Source of the DNA: Planctomycetota bacterium
GTDB lineage: Bacteria > Planctomycetota > SZUA-567 > H5-PLA8
Direction of reading: 5' to 3'
Assembly (NCBI GenBank): GCA_015075375.1
Contig: JABTUM010000001.1
Coordinates: 1,483,201 to 1,547,200 of the forward strand
Length of the DNA stretch: 64,000 bases
Part shown: piece after piece, positions 41,509 through 52,585 of the stretch
Layout: each line of letters starts with the position of its first letter
How positions within the stretch are numbered: position 1 is the first letter of the stretch
Program-made: the position numbers and the translations under genes
The notes under the pieces: generated by a model
Database searches by the model: none
What the model was told of the DNA's origin: nothing
What the model saw: only the letters and a program-made list of their open reading frames with translations

Positions 41509-44500
41509 CGGTTTCGACCAGTGCCTTGTAATACGCTTCCAGCAAATCCTGGTAGCCCTGCGGCGACGGCGCTTGCATCCCGCTGAGAATCTTCTCCCGC
41601 ACGTGCTTCGGCAATTCGCGGCTGCGTTCGAGATCGATCTCGGCCTTGTAGCCGACCGCCTGTTTCGCATCCTTGAGCTGGTCGAGCAACTGGCTGTGCG
41701 CTTGCCGCAAATTGAAGCCGCGCCCGGCTTGCAGTTGCTCCTCGATCTTATTCATCCGCCGGATCGCTTCGGCCATATCGCTGCTGGGCAGATGGTATGC
41801 CTTAAGCTGCGTCTGAATCTTCTCGGCCTGCTGGCGCAACTGCGCCTGCTGCCCCTGCAGGCGCTGGAGCTTCTCCTTCGTCTCGGGCGGCGGCTCGCCG
41901 CGCAACCCCTGGCCCGCCACGCCGCTTTCCTTCCCGCCTCCCGTCGCGCCGCCCACCGCATCCTGGGACTTGTCGTCCACCTGCCCGGCTTCGAACGGAT
42001 CGGGCGTCACGCGGCTGGGCGTCTGCCGCCCGCCCTTCCCGTCCGCCGTCTGCTCGACGAACTGCCCGCTGCTCTTGCCCCCGCGACCTTCCCCGCTGCG
42101 CCCGCCGACCTCGTGCTCGTTCGGCAGCCGGTTTCCCGTCACGCCCTTCGCCGACATGTTGCTGATGTTCCCGTCCGCCGCGTCCCAGCCCGCGCCCTTG
42201 TCCATGCTGTCCATGAAGCTGCTCGACACGTCCTCCACGTCGTCGGCCATCTCCTCGGCATCGTCGAGCAACTCCCCGATGATGTCCTCCAGCTCCTTCG
42301 GCAGGTCGGCCAGCGGCACGTCGAATTCGCCCTGCGGTTCCTCCATGCTCCACTTCTCGGTGTCCTTCGTATCCGGCAGCCACTTCTCGAGGTTCGTTTC
42401 CAGCTGCTTGGCCAGCTCCAATCCCGCTTCCTCGTTGCGCACCGCGATCTCGGTCTTCTTGTTCTGCAGCGCCTCAGAAGCTTTCTGGATCTCCTGGAAG
42501 ACCTCGTTGAACTCCTCGGCCAGCCCGCTGTTCGAAAAATCCTGGTCGGGCACCTTGCTCAAATCCGTGAACGCCTCGCGGAAATACTTGGCCCAATCGG
42601 CCTCGGCCTGCGCCAGTTCCCCCAGCTTTTTCTTGTCCTCTTCCGTCAAATCGTCCGGGTTCTTCTTCGCCAGCTCCTCGGTGCTTTCGAGCACCTTCTT
42701 CTGCTGGTCGAGGAAATCCTTGAGCTTGTCCTGCGTCGCCTCGAGCTTCTCGCGCAGGCGCTTGCCCGCTTGCTCGTCCTTCAGATCGATCTTGGCCTTC
42801 GTCGGCTCGCGGTCCAAATCGCCCAGCGATCCCAGCAGCGCCGTGAGGCGGTTCAGAATCTCGTCCTGCAGCTCGCGCTCGGTCTGAAGCAAGTCGATGG
42901 TCGTCGCCCCCGCGCCGCTCACCTGCTCCCCGCCGACGAGCCGCTGGACCGCGCGGTCCATCGGGCCGTCGTGCAGCGCGCGCAGTTCGCGCACCAGCGG
43001 CGCGGTCTGCGCAGCCCGTTCCTTCGGAAACGCGCTTTCGACCTGCGCCGTCAGCTTCGCCGTCTCGTTGCGGATCACGCTCTGGTCGTCGCGGATACTC
43101 GCCAGGCGCTTGCCCAGCGCCCCGGACTTGGCGACCTCTTCCAGAAACTCGCCCACCGTCACCGTCTTCCCGCGCGCCTGCGTCTGCAACTCGATCAGCT
43201 TCTGGATCTGCTCGAAAACCGTGCGGAACGGACTGTCCGCCTGCAGCCCCATCTGCTCCGGCGTCAGGATGCGCACGATCAGCGGCGCCGAGCGCGTGAC
43301 CCGGTCCGCGCCGGGCGCGTGGTCCGCCGCTTCGGCCACCACGGCGTACGCCGCGCCGACCACGAACTGCGCGGGATCGAGCTTCAGCGCGTACACTTCG
43401 GCTATCGATTTCTCGCCGGGCACGGGAAAGGACCACTGCTTCAGCAGCGTCCAGCCCGCGCTTTCCTGCGGGTTGCGCTCGTCGGCGCGGCGCGCGACCA
43501 GCCGGATCGACTTGAGGCCGTAGTCGTCCTGTGCTCGCAGCGCCAGCGGCACCGTGCCGCCGGGCAGCGCCGGAACGTTGGGCGACTTGTTCTCGAAATA
43601 GACCGCCGGCCGCGCGTCGGCACGCAACAGAATCTGCCCCTCGAACGCGCGCTCCGCCCGAGCACCGTCCTTAGAAACCAGCGTCAGCGCGTACGCGCCT
43701 TCCTGCTCGACGTTCCACGCCACCGACCAGCGCGCGCCGGCCGCCTGCAGCGGCGCGCGGCCGCCGGGACCGGCCCACTCGCCTTCCTTTAACGGGATCG
43801 ACGCGCCGAAGCGCAGCGTCGCGCGCGTACCCGGCAGCGCGTGGACCAAGCCCGCGGGCGCCGGCTCCGTCTGCGCTTCAAGCCCCGTGTACGCCGGCGG
43901 CGCGAGTTCCAATTCGGGCTCGGTCGGCCGCGGCTTCGCGCGCACCTGCACTTCGCACGGAAGCGATACGCCGTCGCCCGATTCGAGCGTGAAGCGGAAC
44001 GACTCGTTCACGTTGGGGAAGTCGTACACGAAACCCGCGGCGTGCGCCGGAGACCCCGCCGCCGCGATGAGTTCGGCGTTCGGCTGCGGCGCCGGCGACA
44101 TCGGGATGCGCCGCGGACCTTCCGGAAGCTCGACGCACAGCGCCATCTCGCGCGGCGCTTCGCCCTCGCGCATCGCCGCCAACCCGTGCACCGTCAAGCG
44201 TTCGCCGGCCAACACCTCCACGCGCTCGGCCGGCCGCGCCAGCACCCGCGTCCGGCTGATCCGCGGAATCCCGGCGAGCGGCTGCGTGTATCGCCACAGC
44301 GCGTTCGCCGCGTAATCCGGCCACACCGACGCGTACAGCGCCAGCGCGCCAAGCGCGCCGGCCGAAGCACCCGCGACGATCCGCAGCCGCCGGCGTTCCC
44401 AAAGCCCGCCCAGCGCCAGCTCGCGCGCACGCGTTCCCGCGTCCATTACGATCTGACGGATCATCTCGTTGGAGCCGCCCACGGAAGCCGACGCGGTGCG

Positions 44501-44857
44501 CGCATTCAGTTGCACCGCGTTAATCAAAAGATTGTCGCGCTGCCCGAGCTTCTGCTCCAGGTACACCGCCGCGGCCTGATCGTTGATCCGCCAGAACGCC
44601 GGCCGCGCCACCCATGCGCAAAGCGCACCCATCGATGCGCCGGCGGCCAGCACGCCCAACCCCAGACGCAGCACGCTGGGCAGGTCGAACAGGTTGTCGG
44701 CCAGTGCGAGAACCAAAAGCGCCGCGAGCGTCGCCGCGAACCAAAGCAGCGCGCGGCAAATCCCGGCGCTCATCCGCCAAATCCGCCGCGCCCGCGCCAG
44801 CGTTCCGCGCAACGCGCCGGCCGGCGCTTCGGATGGGGTGCCGAGCTTCTGGATCAT
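41501..44857 (-). CDS. DUF4175-like membrane protein with long helical domain
   Basis: 1118 residues. Two membrane helices (ICRALLWFAATLAALLVLALADNLF and a second near 70) are followed by DQAAAVYLEQKLGQRDNLLINAVQL, the opening of DUF4175-type proteins, and a third helix near residue 160. Next are several Ig-like beta domains (about 190-480). The C-terminal 550 residues are highly charged coiled coils (TKAKIDLKDEQAGKRLREKLEATQDKLKDFLDQQKKVL) and a Gly/Ser-rich linker. Such proteins accompany MoxR/VWA operons and may act as a scaffold in the periplasm or cell envelope. Start codon ATG at 44857; it follows the upstream gene by about 90 bases. Confidence 0.75.
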   Translation of the reverse strand: MIQKLGTPSEAPAGALRGTLARARRIWRMSAGICRALLWFAATLAALLVLALADNLFDLPSVLRLGLGVLAAGASMGALCAWVARPAFWRINDQAAAVYLEQKLGQRDNLLINAVQLNARTASASVGGSNEMIRQIVMDAGTRARELALGGLWERRRLRIVAGASAGALGALALYASVWPDYAANALWRYTQPLAGIPRISRTRVLARPAERVEVLAGERLTVHGLAAMREGEAPREMALCVELPEGPRRIPMSPAPQPNAELIAAAGSPAHAAGFVYDFPNVNESFRFTLESGDGVSLPCEVQVRAKPRPTEPELELAPPAYTGLEAQTEPAPAGLVHALPGTRATLRFGASIPLKEGEWAGPGGRAPLQAAGARWSVAWNVEQEGAYALTLVSKDGARAERAFEGQILLRADARPAVYFENKSPNVPALPGGTVPLALRAQDDYGLKSIRLVARRADERNPQESAGWTLLKQWSFPVPGEKSIAEVYALKLDPAQFVVGAAYAVVAEAADHAPGADRVTRSAPLIVRILTPEQMGLQADSPFRTVFEQIQKLIELQTQARGKTVTVGEFLEEVAKSGALGKRLASIRDDQSVIRNETAKLTAQVESAFPKERAAQTAPLVRELRALHDGPMDRAVQRLVGGEQVSGAGATTIDLLQTERELQDEILNRLTALLGSLGDLDREPTKAKIDLKDEQAGKRLREKLEATQDKLKDFLDQQKKVLESTEELAKKNPDDLTEEDKKKLGELAQAEADWAKYFREAFTDLSKVPDQDFSNSGLAEEFNEVFQEIQKASEALQNKKTEIAVRNEEAGLELAKQLETNLEKWLPDTKDTEKWSMEEPQGEFDVPLADLPKELEDIIGELLDDAEEMADDVEDVSSSFMDSMDKGAGWDAADGNISNMSAKGVTGNRLPNEHEVGGRSGEGRGGKSSGQFVEQTADGKGGRQTPSRVTPDPFEAGQVDDKSQDAVGGATGGGKESGVAGQGLRGEPPPETKEKLQRLQGQQAQLRQQAEKIQTQLKAYHLPSSDMAEAIRRMNKIEEQLQAGRGFNLRQAHSQLLDQLKDAKQAVGYKAEIDLERSRELPKHVREKILSGMQAPSPQGYQDLLEAYYKALVETDE

Positions 44858-44950
44858 CGCGAAACCCTCGACCGCATCAGCGTACCACGGAAGTCAGGCA
44901 GATACACCGGCTCCCGTCTGCGAACACCAAGCCCGGCGCCGCGAAAAAGA

Positions 44951-46090
44951 TTATTCCTTCGGTGCATCGGCGCTCCATTGCTTCTCCGGCTCCCGCGCCG
45001 GATCGAGCACGCAACCGCCCAGCGCCGGAAGCAACCGGATCGGACGCGGCTGCCCCCCGCGCGGCTCGAAGTAGCGGAACAGGTTGGCGCGCCCGCGTGG
45101 ATTGATGTGCCACTCGGTGGTGCGCATGTGCCACGTCCAAATATCGAGCCGGTTGAGTTCCTGGCCCTTAAGCCCCGCTTCGTCGTGCTGCTCTTTGACG
45201 CGCCGCTGATGCACCACCACCTTCGCGGCCTCGCGGTGTCCGCGCACGGCGATCACGCCCTGCACGTCGAAGAAGTCATCGAACTTGGCCAGCGTCGCGG
45301 CAATCGCCGCCTCGTCGCCGGCCTCGAGCGGACGCGCATCGGCCGCCGTCGCGGCTTGCTCCGAAAGTCCTACCCAGATCCCGCGGTCCGTCAGCAGCGC
45401 GAAGTCGTAGCGGTCCGGCGGCAGCCGCTCGATGCGGTACGTGCCCTGCGCGGCGTCGAGCACCTTGCCTTCGTACGCGCGCATCCGATCGATCCCGTAC
45501 GCCGCTACCTGTTGCAGCGCGCCAAAGCCCTTCAGCGTGCCGGTCAATACTCCGTTCCCCGCCTCCGGCGCGGCCTCGCCGCCGTCGAAAACGATCTCCT
45601 TCACGTACACCAAGTCCGCGGCCTTCTGCCCCACCTCGCCCTGCATCTGGAATTTCAGATGAAATTTCTGCTCTAAATAGTCCATCGGATTCTCGCCGTC
45701 GGGCGTGCGGATGTAGACGGGCTTGTTGAGCAAATGCCCTTTGAGCGTCTGGCCGCTCAACAGCCTGGCCTCGACGCCCAGTTCCACCACCGGGTACTCG
45801 CCAGGAAGAAATTCTTTCTCGTCGCTTCCGGCATTCTTGAAGCGCCACGGCCGCTCGGTCGACTGCGTGCGGATAAAGAAGGTAAGCGACGCGAACTCCT
45901 CCAACTTGACGTTCACGAAGCGGCCGCCCGCCGCACCCTCGCCTTCGTAAATCCGCGGCTCGCTGCCCTGGAACCAGATCTCGCCCTTGTGCTCCTGCCC
46001 GTTGGAAAGCCGGATCGTGCCCGCGCGCCGTTCGGCGCCGCGAGCGAACGCGGCCAGCAGCAGCAGAAGCACGGCCACTCGAACCTTCAC
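44951..46090 (-). CDS. Secreted protein of the MoxR/VWA operon, unknown function
   Basis: 379 residues from the GTG at 46090, eight bases after AAGGAG. A short signal peptide (VRVAVLLLLLAAFARG) is followed by beta-rich text: GTIRLSNGQEHKGEIWFQGSEPRIYEGEG, and a repeat-like KGFGALQQVAAYGIDRM. The C-terminal part contains WTWHMRTTEWHINPRGRANLFRYFEPRGGQPRPIRLL. I know no named family. The gene always seems part of the same transcript: 17 bases separate its start from the stop of the VWA gene upstream. Confidence 0.65.
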   Translation of the reverse strand: MKVRVAVLLLLLAAFARGAERRAGTIRLSNGQEHKGEIWFQGSEPRIYEGEGAAGGRFVNVKLEEFASLTFFIRTQSTERPWRFKNAGSDEKEFLPGEYPVVELGVEARLLSGQTLKGHLLNKPVYIRTPDGENPMDYLEQKFHLKFQMQGEVGQKAADLVYVKEIVFDGGEAAPEAGNGVLTGTLKGFGALQQVAAYGIDRMRAYEGKVLDAAQGTYRIERLPPDRYDFALLTDRGIWVGLSEQAATAADARPLEAGDEAAIAATLAKFDDFFDVQGVIAVRGHREAAKVVVHQRRVKEQHDEAGLKGQELNRLDIWTWHMRTTEWHINPRGRANLFRYFEPRGGQPRPIRLLPALGGCVLDPAREPEKQWSADAPKE

Positions 46091-46107
46091 GTACTCGCTC
46101 CTTGCGT

Positions 46108-48333
46108 TCAAATCAGATTCATGCGCCGGCGCGCGACCCATTCGACGGTCATCAGACTCAGGTACAGCATGAAAAACACAGGCGTGTCCCACACCAGGCT
46201 GAATTCCTCGCGGCGAACTTCCGCTTTCACGCCTTCGGAAATTCGCACGGCCAACTCCGCCGCTTGCGCCACGGGCCGCACCGCGCCCCCGGTCTTCGCG
46301 GCCAGCGCCTCAAGGTAAACCAGATTCACGGCCAGCCGCGCCCCCTCGCCGCTCCCCGCGCCAACCTCCAGCAGAATCTCGCGCGTCTCCAGCGCGCCCT
46401 TTTCGTCCGAGGCCGCGACTTGCAGGCGATACGCGCCGTCGTGCGGGAGATCGGCCTGCCCGGCGTACGCCCCCGGCGCGCCCAGCGGCGCGAATGGCAC
46501 GCTTTGCACGACCTCCCCGTCGAGCTTGCGCAGCGTCGCGCTGAGCTGTGCGCCGGCCAGCGGCTGCAGCGCGCGGTCCAGCACCCGCGCCGTCACCGTC
46601 GCGCGCGCCCCGGGCGGATAGCGCCCGGCACGGTCTGCGCTCAGCTTCAGCAAACTCCCGCCGTCCTCGCGTCCCGTCAGATAGCGAATCGCCTGCCGCC
46701 ACAGCGCGTTGTAACTGTGCTGCCCGTCGGCGCCCGTCTGGCTCCAACGCCACAGCCCGTTCGTCGCGACGCCCAGCACCTTGCCCTGTCCATAGTGCAG
46801 CGTCGCCAGCGCCGCGGGCCGCTCGCCGCTGGGCAATTTGAATGCCAGCAGCGCCTGCGCCCCCGGACGCAGCGCACCGGGCCTGTTGAGACCCGACACC
46901 TGCGCCAGCGCTCCCGATCCCGGACGTGTCTCCAATTCTTTGAAGATCGGATGCGCGAGGCCGAGCGGAAGCAGCTCGACCGAAGCTTCCGACGCCTCGA
47001 AAGCCGGCTCGCTGGCCACGAGCTGCCACGGGCACAACGGCGCGAGCTTCGAATCGACCCAGCCTCCGCGCGCGAACGCCTCCGCTCCGCCCAGCCAAAC
47101 CAGCGCGCCGCCTTGCGCGACAAATTGCTTGAGCGTCTCGGCCGCCGCCGGGCTCATATCCGCCGAGCGCGATCCGCCCAGCACCACGCAGCGAAAGCGC
47201 TGCAGCGCCGCGAGGCCTTCCGGAAAGCCGTCCTGTATCCCGTCGCCTTCACGCTGGCCCTGCAGCAGAAAGCGCTTTTCGTCCACCCGCACCAGTCCCG
47301 TGAAGTCGATCCCGGGATCGGACTTCACGGCATTGCGGAAAGCCTTGAATTCCTGTCCCAATTGCGGCGCGAAATAAAGCACGCGCAGCGACGGATCGGC
47401 GACTTCCACCGTGAACCGCCGCGTATTGTTCAGCGTCGCGGCTTCGCCGCGCAGCGACGGCAGCCGCAGCTCGAAGCGCCGGATCCCCGGCTCTCCGGCG
47501 GGAATGCGGAACGTAATCGTCCGCTGCGGCGTCCCCGACGAGAGCGCCACCGCTTGCGCCGCGATTTCCTTTTCGCCGTCGAGTACCTGCAAACTCGGCG
47601 CGCCCAGACCATCGAAAAACGCACTGCTCCCTGAGGCCGCCACCGTCACCTTGGCCTCGAATTCCGTCTTCGCGTCGGCGCGGTCGGGAACTTCGAGCCG
47701 CTCGATGCGCAGATCGTCCGTCGCGCTCAGGTCGCTCCCTACGGCGAGGACATATACGGGCACGTTGAGTCCGAAAGCCGCCGGTAAGGAAGGTTCGTCG
47801 CCGCCGTCGCTGACCAGCACCACCGCCCCCACCCGCCCCGATGCGCCGTGCGTTTCGGCGCTCTCGGCCAGCGCCCCGGCCACATCGCTCGCTTCGCCCG
47901 AAGCCGTCAGTTCGTCCCCGCGCGCCAACGCGCGCACACGGTCGGAAAATGCCAGCGTCGTGACGGGTAGCCGCCGCTCCAGCGCCGGAATCAGCGTCTC
48001 GAACGCCGCGCGCCGCGCCTCGTCGATCCGCGCCGCCCCCAGCGAACCGTCGGCCGTCCGCATGCTGCGGCTGTCGTCGAGCAGCACGATCACGCGCGCT
48101 TGCGACAGATCTTTAATCTCGCGCTTCCACGCCGGGCGCAGCAGCGCGAACAGCAGCAACACCGCCGCGCCCGTCTTGAGCGCCAGCAGCAATCCGGCCT
48201 GCCGGCGCGGATAGAGATGGAACAGCCGCCGGTACAGCCACGCCAGCGCCGCCGCCGCGCCGCAACCGGCCAGCGCGACCCAGCCCCAGCCCAGCGCGGA
48301 CTGCAATTCGAGCGCGAAGGCGAGCGCGTTCAT
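46108..48333 (-). CDS. VWA-domain membrane protein with glutamine-amidotransferase-like module
   Basis: 741 residues from the ATG at 48333, which overlaps the stop of the preceding gene as ATGA. Two membrane helices at the start (WVALAGCGAAAALAWLYRRLF and QAGLLLALKTGAAVLLLFALLRPAW) precede a von Willebrand A domain with its metal site DDSRS in VIVLLDDSRSMRT and SDGGDEPS. Then follow Ig-like strands and a class I amidotransferase-like fold without the catalytic Cys (ADMSPAAAETLKQFVAQGGALVWLGGAEAF). A final membrane helix lies near the C-terminus (FMLYLSLMTVEWVARRR). It is a BatB/BatA-like partner of the MoxR ATPase. Confidence 0.82.
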   Translation of the reverse strand: MNALAFALELQSALGWGWVALAGCGAAAALAWLYRRLFHLYPRRQAGLLLALKTGAAVLLLFALLRPAWKREIKDLSQARVIVLLDDSRSMRTADGSLGAARIDEARRAAFETLIPALERRLPVTTLAFSDRVRALARGDELTASGEASDVAGALAESAETHGASGRVGAVVLVSDGGDEPSLPAAFGLNVPVYVLAVGSDLSATDDLRIERLEVPDRADAKTEFEAKVTVAASGSSAFFDGLGAPSLQVLDGEKEIAAQAVALSSGTPQRTITFRIPAGEPGIRRFELRLPSLRGEAATLNNTRRFTVEVADPSLRVLYFAPQLGQEFKAFRNAVKSDPGIDFTGLVRVDEKRFLLQGQREGDGIQDGFPEGLAALQRFRCVVLGGSRSADMSPAAAETLKQFVAQGGALVWLGGAEAFARGGWVDSKLAPLCPWQLVASEPAFEASEASVELLPLGLAHPIFKELETRPGSGALAQVSGLNRPGALRPGAQALLAFKLPSGERPAALATLHYGQGKVLGVATNGLWRWSQTGADGQHSYNALWRQAIRYLTGREDGGSLLKLSADRAGRYPPGARATVTARVLDRALQPLAGAQLSATLRKLDGEVVQSVPFAPLGAPGAYAGQADLPHDGAYRLQVAASDEKGALETREILLEVGAGSGEGARLAVNLVYLEALAAKTGGAVRPVAQAAELAVRISEGVKAEVRREEFSLVWDTPVFFMLYLSLMTVEWVARRRMNLI

Positions 48334-50564
48334 TTCGCGGCCTCCTTGCGCGCAGACCGCGGCGCGGCCGGCTCCAGGTTCAGGCTCGACGGAGGCGAAG
48401 CGTTCGGCGGACCGCGCAAGGCCTCCGCTTCGCCCAGCGGCTTGCGCCGCCCGCCGGTCTGATTGGCCAGAAACGCCTCCGCCAGCAGCGCCAGCAGCGC
48501 GGCCAGAATCAAGGCGCCGAACAGTTCGCGCCCGCTGCGCGTCTGCGCCAGCACCGCCGCGAGGTCCGCGTCCGCCCCGAGCACCTGCGCCCGCGCGAAA
48601 CCCAGTGCCGCCAGCGCGTCGTCCGGCGCGAGGTAATCGGCGCCGCTCTCGGCGGGATCGGGCGTCACGACAAAGCCCTGCGGAAAGGCGCCGTCCGCGC
48701 CTTCGGGCGGCTCGAGGCGGTAGACGCCGGCCTGCGCCGTCGCGCGCCAGACCAGCCGCGACTCGGCCAGCGCAACCGCGTGCCGCCGCTGCTTCGGATC
48801 GTGCAAGGCCAGCACCGGCGGCAAAGCCGCGCGCTTGGCGAACGGCGCGAGGTCCAGCGTCACCGGCAGGCCGGCCTTCGCCCGCAGCACCGGCGCTTCG
48901 GCGCCCGACAGCAACACGAGGCTGCGATGCAACAGCGCCAGGAATCCGGGCTGCAGCGGCAAGTTGGTGTCCTCGGCATGCGCGCTCAGCGCCCACATCT
49001 GCACGCGCCCCGCGCCCGCCGCGCGTTCGAGCAGCGCCGGGGCGCCGTTGGAGAATTCCGCCAGCACCGTCGCGCCCGGCGCGGGTTTCGCTTCGATCGC
49101 ACGCAGCACCGCCACGCGGTCGAAAGGCACCCGCCCGTCGGCCGCGCGCACGTCGTCGAAGCACGCCGTCGCCGGACGCGTCACACGCAGCGTGTACGGT
49201 TCGCCCTGCGGCGGAACCTGCATCGGCGCCGCGGCCTGCGCCGGCAGCAGCCCATGCAACGGATGCTGCGCGCCAAGCTGAACGTCGCGCGCCCCGCCAA
49301 AATACAGCAGACCTCCGCCTTTGCGGACGTACGCATCCAGCGCGGCCAGCGCCTCCGGCGGCAGCGCCGTCGCCCCGCAGACCACCACCGCGTCGTACGC
49401 CTCCAGCCCCGCGCGCGGCGCCTGCTCCTGAGCCAGATACTCGACGCGCAGACCGCTCAACCGTCCGTCGCCGGTGGGGTCAAGCGCTTTGCGTACGTAG
49501 AACGCTTCGTCGCGCTGCTCCTCGGTCTCGCCGCCGCGCGAAAGCACCAGCACCCGCAGCGGACCGCGCACCTGCAGACAGAACGGCCACGCGTTGTCGA
49601 ATGGCGCGTCGTCGGCATCGAGGGTCACCGTGCCCGAAGCGAAGCCCTCCGCGCCCAGCGTGAAGCGCAGCGGGACATCCAGCGTCTGGCCCGGCGGAAC
49701 GGCGGCCGGAACGCTCACCGCCGGAGCGTCGCCCAGTTGCGCCGTGACCTGCGTGGTCAATTCTTCCCCGCCTGGATTGTGGACCTTGGCCACGAGCGTC
49801 AGCGCGCGCCCGGTCACCTTGGGGCGCGGATCGATGACCAGTTCGGCCAGCGCCAGATTTCGCCGCGGCGCGCCCGAAGGCGCGGGCGCCAGGAAAAGCG
49901 CCGTCGAATCCGGCAGCAGCGCCGCGGCATTGCGCAGCGCTTCGGGATCGTCGAGCCCCGCGCGCTGCAAGTCGGTAAACAGGTACACTTCGCGGTTGGG
50001 CGCGCTCGACGTTTGCGCCAGCAGTTCGCCCGCGCGCGCCAGCGCTCCGGCCAGCCGTCCCGCGCCGGCCGCCGGTTCGATCGCTTGCAGCGTCGCGCGC
50101 AGTTTGACCAGATCCGCCGTGAAGGCCGGCGCTTCCGCGCCTTCTTCGCCGCCGACGAGCGTCAATACCGCCGCGCGGCTCTCGGGGCTCAACGTCTCCA
50201 GCACCGCCGCCGCGCGCGTCCGCGCCGCTTCGAGGCGCGTCCCTGCGGGCGTGGGCAGGCTCATCGACGCGCTGTTGTCCAGAATCAGCACGCAGTCCGC
50301 CGCCGCGCCCAGGCTTTGCGCGCCCTGCTGCGTGAAGCCCGGCCGCGCCAGCGCCAGCGCGACGCACGCGATCGCAAGCACGCGCAACAAGAGGAGCAGC
50401 AATTCCTTGAGCTTGCGCCGGCTCGCGAGCTTCATGTCTACGCGGCGCAGGAACATCAGCGTCGGAAATTCCACCGCCGTCCGCTTGCGCCTGAAAATCA
50501 GGTGCACCAGCACCGGCGTCGCGGCCGCGGCGAGCGCCCAGAGGAATGCGGGGTTCGCGAACAC
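48330..50564 (-). CDS. BatA-domain VWA membrane protein
   Basis: 744 residues. MFANPAFLWALAAAATPVLVHL with FRRKRTAVEFPTLMFL is the N-terminal BatA signature, followed by a second helix (LLLLLLRVLAIACVALALARP). The VWA domain has DNSAS in CVLILDNSASMS. A beta domain and an amidotransferase-like module follow (VVVCGATALPPEALAALDAYVRKGGGLLYFGGA). The C-terminus has a helix (LFGALILAALLALLAEAFLAN) and a short proline-rich tail. Metal-dependent VWA domains in such proteins bind partners of the MoxR chaperone. It starts right after the DUF58 gene, with one base between. Confidence 0.85.
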   Translation of the reverse strand: MFANPAFLWALAAAATPVLVHLIFRRKRTAVEFPTLMFLRRVDMKLASRRKLKELLLLLLRVLAIACVALALARPGFTQQGAQSLGAAADCVLILDNSASMSLPTPAGTRLEAARTRAAAVLETLSPESRAAVLTLVGGEEGAEAPAFTADLVKLRATLQAIEPAAGAGRLAGALARAGELLAQTSSAPNREVYLFTDLQRAGLDDPEALRNAAALLPDSTALFLAPAPSGAPRRNLALAELVIDPRPKVTGRALTLVAKVHNPGGEELTTQVTAQLGDAPAVSVPAAVPPGQTLDVPLRFTLGAEGFASGTVTLDADDAPFDNAWPFCLQVRGPLRVLVLSRGGETEEQRDEAFYVRKALDPTGDGRLSGLRVEYLAQEQAPRAGLEAYDAVVVCGATALPPEALAALDAYVRKGGGLLYFGGARDVQLGAQHPLHGLLPAQAAAPMQVPPQGEPYTLRVTRPATACFDDVRAADGRVPFDRVAVLRAIEAKPAPGATVLAEFSNGAPALLERAAGAGRVQMWALSAHAEDTNLPLQPGFLALLHRSLVLLSGAEAPVLRAKAGLPVTLDLAPFAKRAALPPVLALHDPKQRRHAVALAESRLVWRATAQAGVYRLEPPEGADGAFPQGFVVTPDPAESGADYLAPDDALAALGFARAQVLGADADLAAVLAQTRSGRELFGALILAALLALLAEAFLANQTGGRRKPLGEAEALRGPPNASPPSSLNLEPAAPRSARKEAAK

Positions 50565-50565
50565 G

Positions 50566-51465
50566 TTAGCGGCTCATCCGCCGCACCAGGTACGCCGCGA
50601 GCGCGCGGTCGAACGGACCGGCCGTGTTGAGCACGTGGTAATCGATCCGCGCGTCGCCGCAGATGCGCCGCCAGTGCGCGATGAACTCGCGCACGCTCTC
50701 CTGCACCGCGTCACGCACCAGCTCCGCCTCCACTTCCATCCGCTCGCCCGTCTCGAGGTCGCGAAAATCGATCAGCCCGCGGTACGGGAAATTCAGCTCC
50801 GCGTCGTCGAGCAGATGCAGCAGGATCACCTCATGCCGGCGGTGCCGCAGATGCCGCAGCCCGGCCGCGATGCGCTGCGGATCGTCGAACAGATCGGTCA
50901 GCAAGATCACGAGGCTGCGCCGCGGCAGGCGCTCGGCCAGCTCGTGGTAAATCGACGCCAGGTCGCTCTGCCCGCCCGGCTTCAGCGCATCGAGATGCAG
51001 CAAATTCTCGCGCATCGCGATCGCGCTCGTGCGCGGCGGAAAGAACGTATCGATCTTCGATGCGTGCGTGACCAGCCCGATCGCGTCCTGCTGACGGTGC
51101 AGCATCGCCACCAGCGCCGCCGCGCAATAACAGCCGAACTGAAACTTGGTGATCGGACTCCCGGATTTGAAGTCGAGCGACTTGCTCGCGTCGAGCACCA
51201 CCGTCGCGCGCAGATTCGTTTCCTGCTCGTACTGCCGGATCACCAGCCGGTCGTTGCGCCCATAGATCGTCCAGTCGATGTGCCGGATCGGATCGCCCGG
51301 AACGTATTCGCGGTATTCCGCGAACTCCACCGAAAAGCCGTGATGCGGCGATTTGTGCAGCCCGGCGATGAACCCTTCGACGATCCCCTGCGCCAACAGT
51401 TCGAGATTGGCGAATTTACTCACCGTTTCGGGCGTTAAATACGTGTACTTCGTCGCTTCTGGCAT
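50566..51465 (-). CDS. DUF58-domain protein
   Basis: 299 residues. EFAEYREYVPGDPIRHIDWTIYGRNDRLVIRQYEQETN is the DUF58 signature, with the conserved GDxxRxIDW and the following Arg. A VWA-like fold comes next (TVVLDASKSLDF with DASKS, and RRSLVILLTDLFDDPQRIAAGLRHLRHRRHEVILLHL). DUF58 proteins are the usual first partner of MoxR ATPases. There is no membrane helix. It lies 27 bases from the MoxR stop. Confidence 0.92.
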   Translation of the reverse strand: MPEATKYTYLTPETVSKFANLELLAQGIVEGFIAGLHKSPHHGFSVEFAEYREYVPGDPIRHIDWTIYGRNDRLVIRQYEQETNLRATVVLDASKSLDFKSGSPITKFQFGCYCAAALVAMLHRQQDAIGLVTHASKIDTFFPPRTSAIAMRENLLHLDALKPGGQSDLASIYHELAERLPRRSLVILLTDLFDDPQRIAAGLRHLRHRRHEVILLHLLDDAELNFPYRGLIDFRDLETGERMEVEAELVRDAVQESVREFIAHWRRICGDARIDYHVLNTAGPFDRALAAYLVRRMSR

Positions 51466-51491
51466 CGGTCACCCGGTCTTCGGCGCGCGCG

Positions 51492-52559
<1,068 letters not shown>

Positions 52560-52585
52560 CGCGGGCTCCTTGGTGCCGTGCAAAC

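Noticed and set aside
41141..43792. A very long plus-strand reading frame opposite the DUF4175 gene, and similar long frames opposite other genes at 24.2-25.8 and 48.8-50.6 kb
   Set aside because: They are the usual open antisense frames of GC-rich genes. Their products are Arg/Ala/Leu-rich with no family likeness, while the opposite strand encodes recognisable domains.
48331..49164. An extended N-terminus for the VWA protein up to 49164
   Set aside because: The extra 277 residues overlap the BatA gene, are low-complexity, and precede a much better start at 48333 with a membrane helix and an ATGA overlap.
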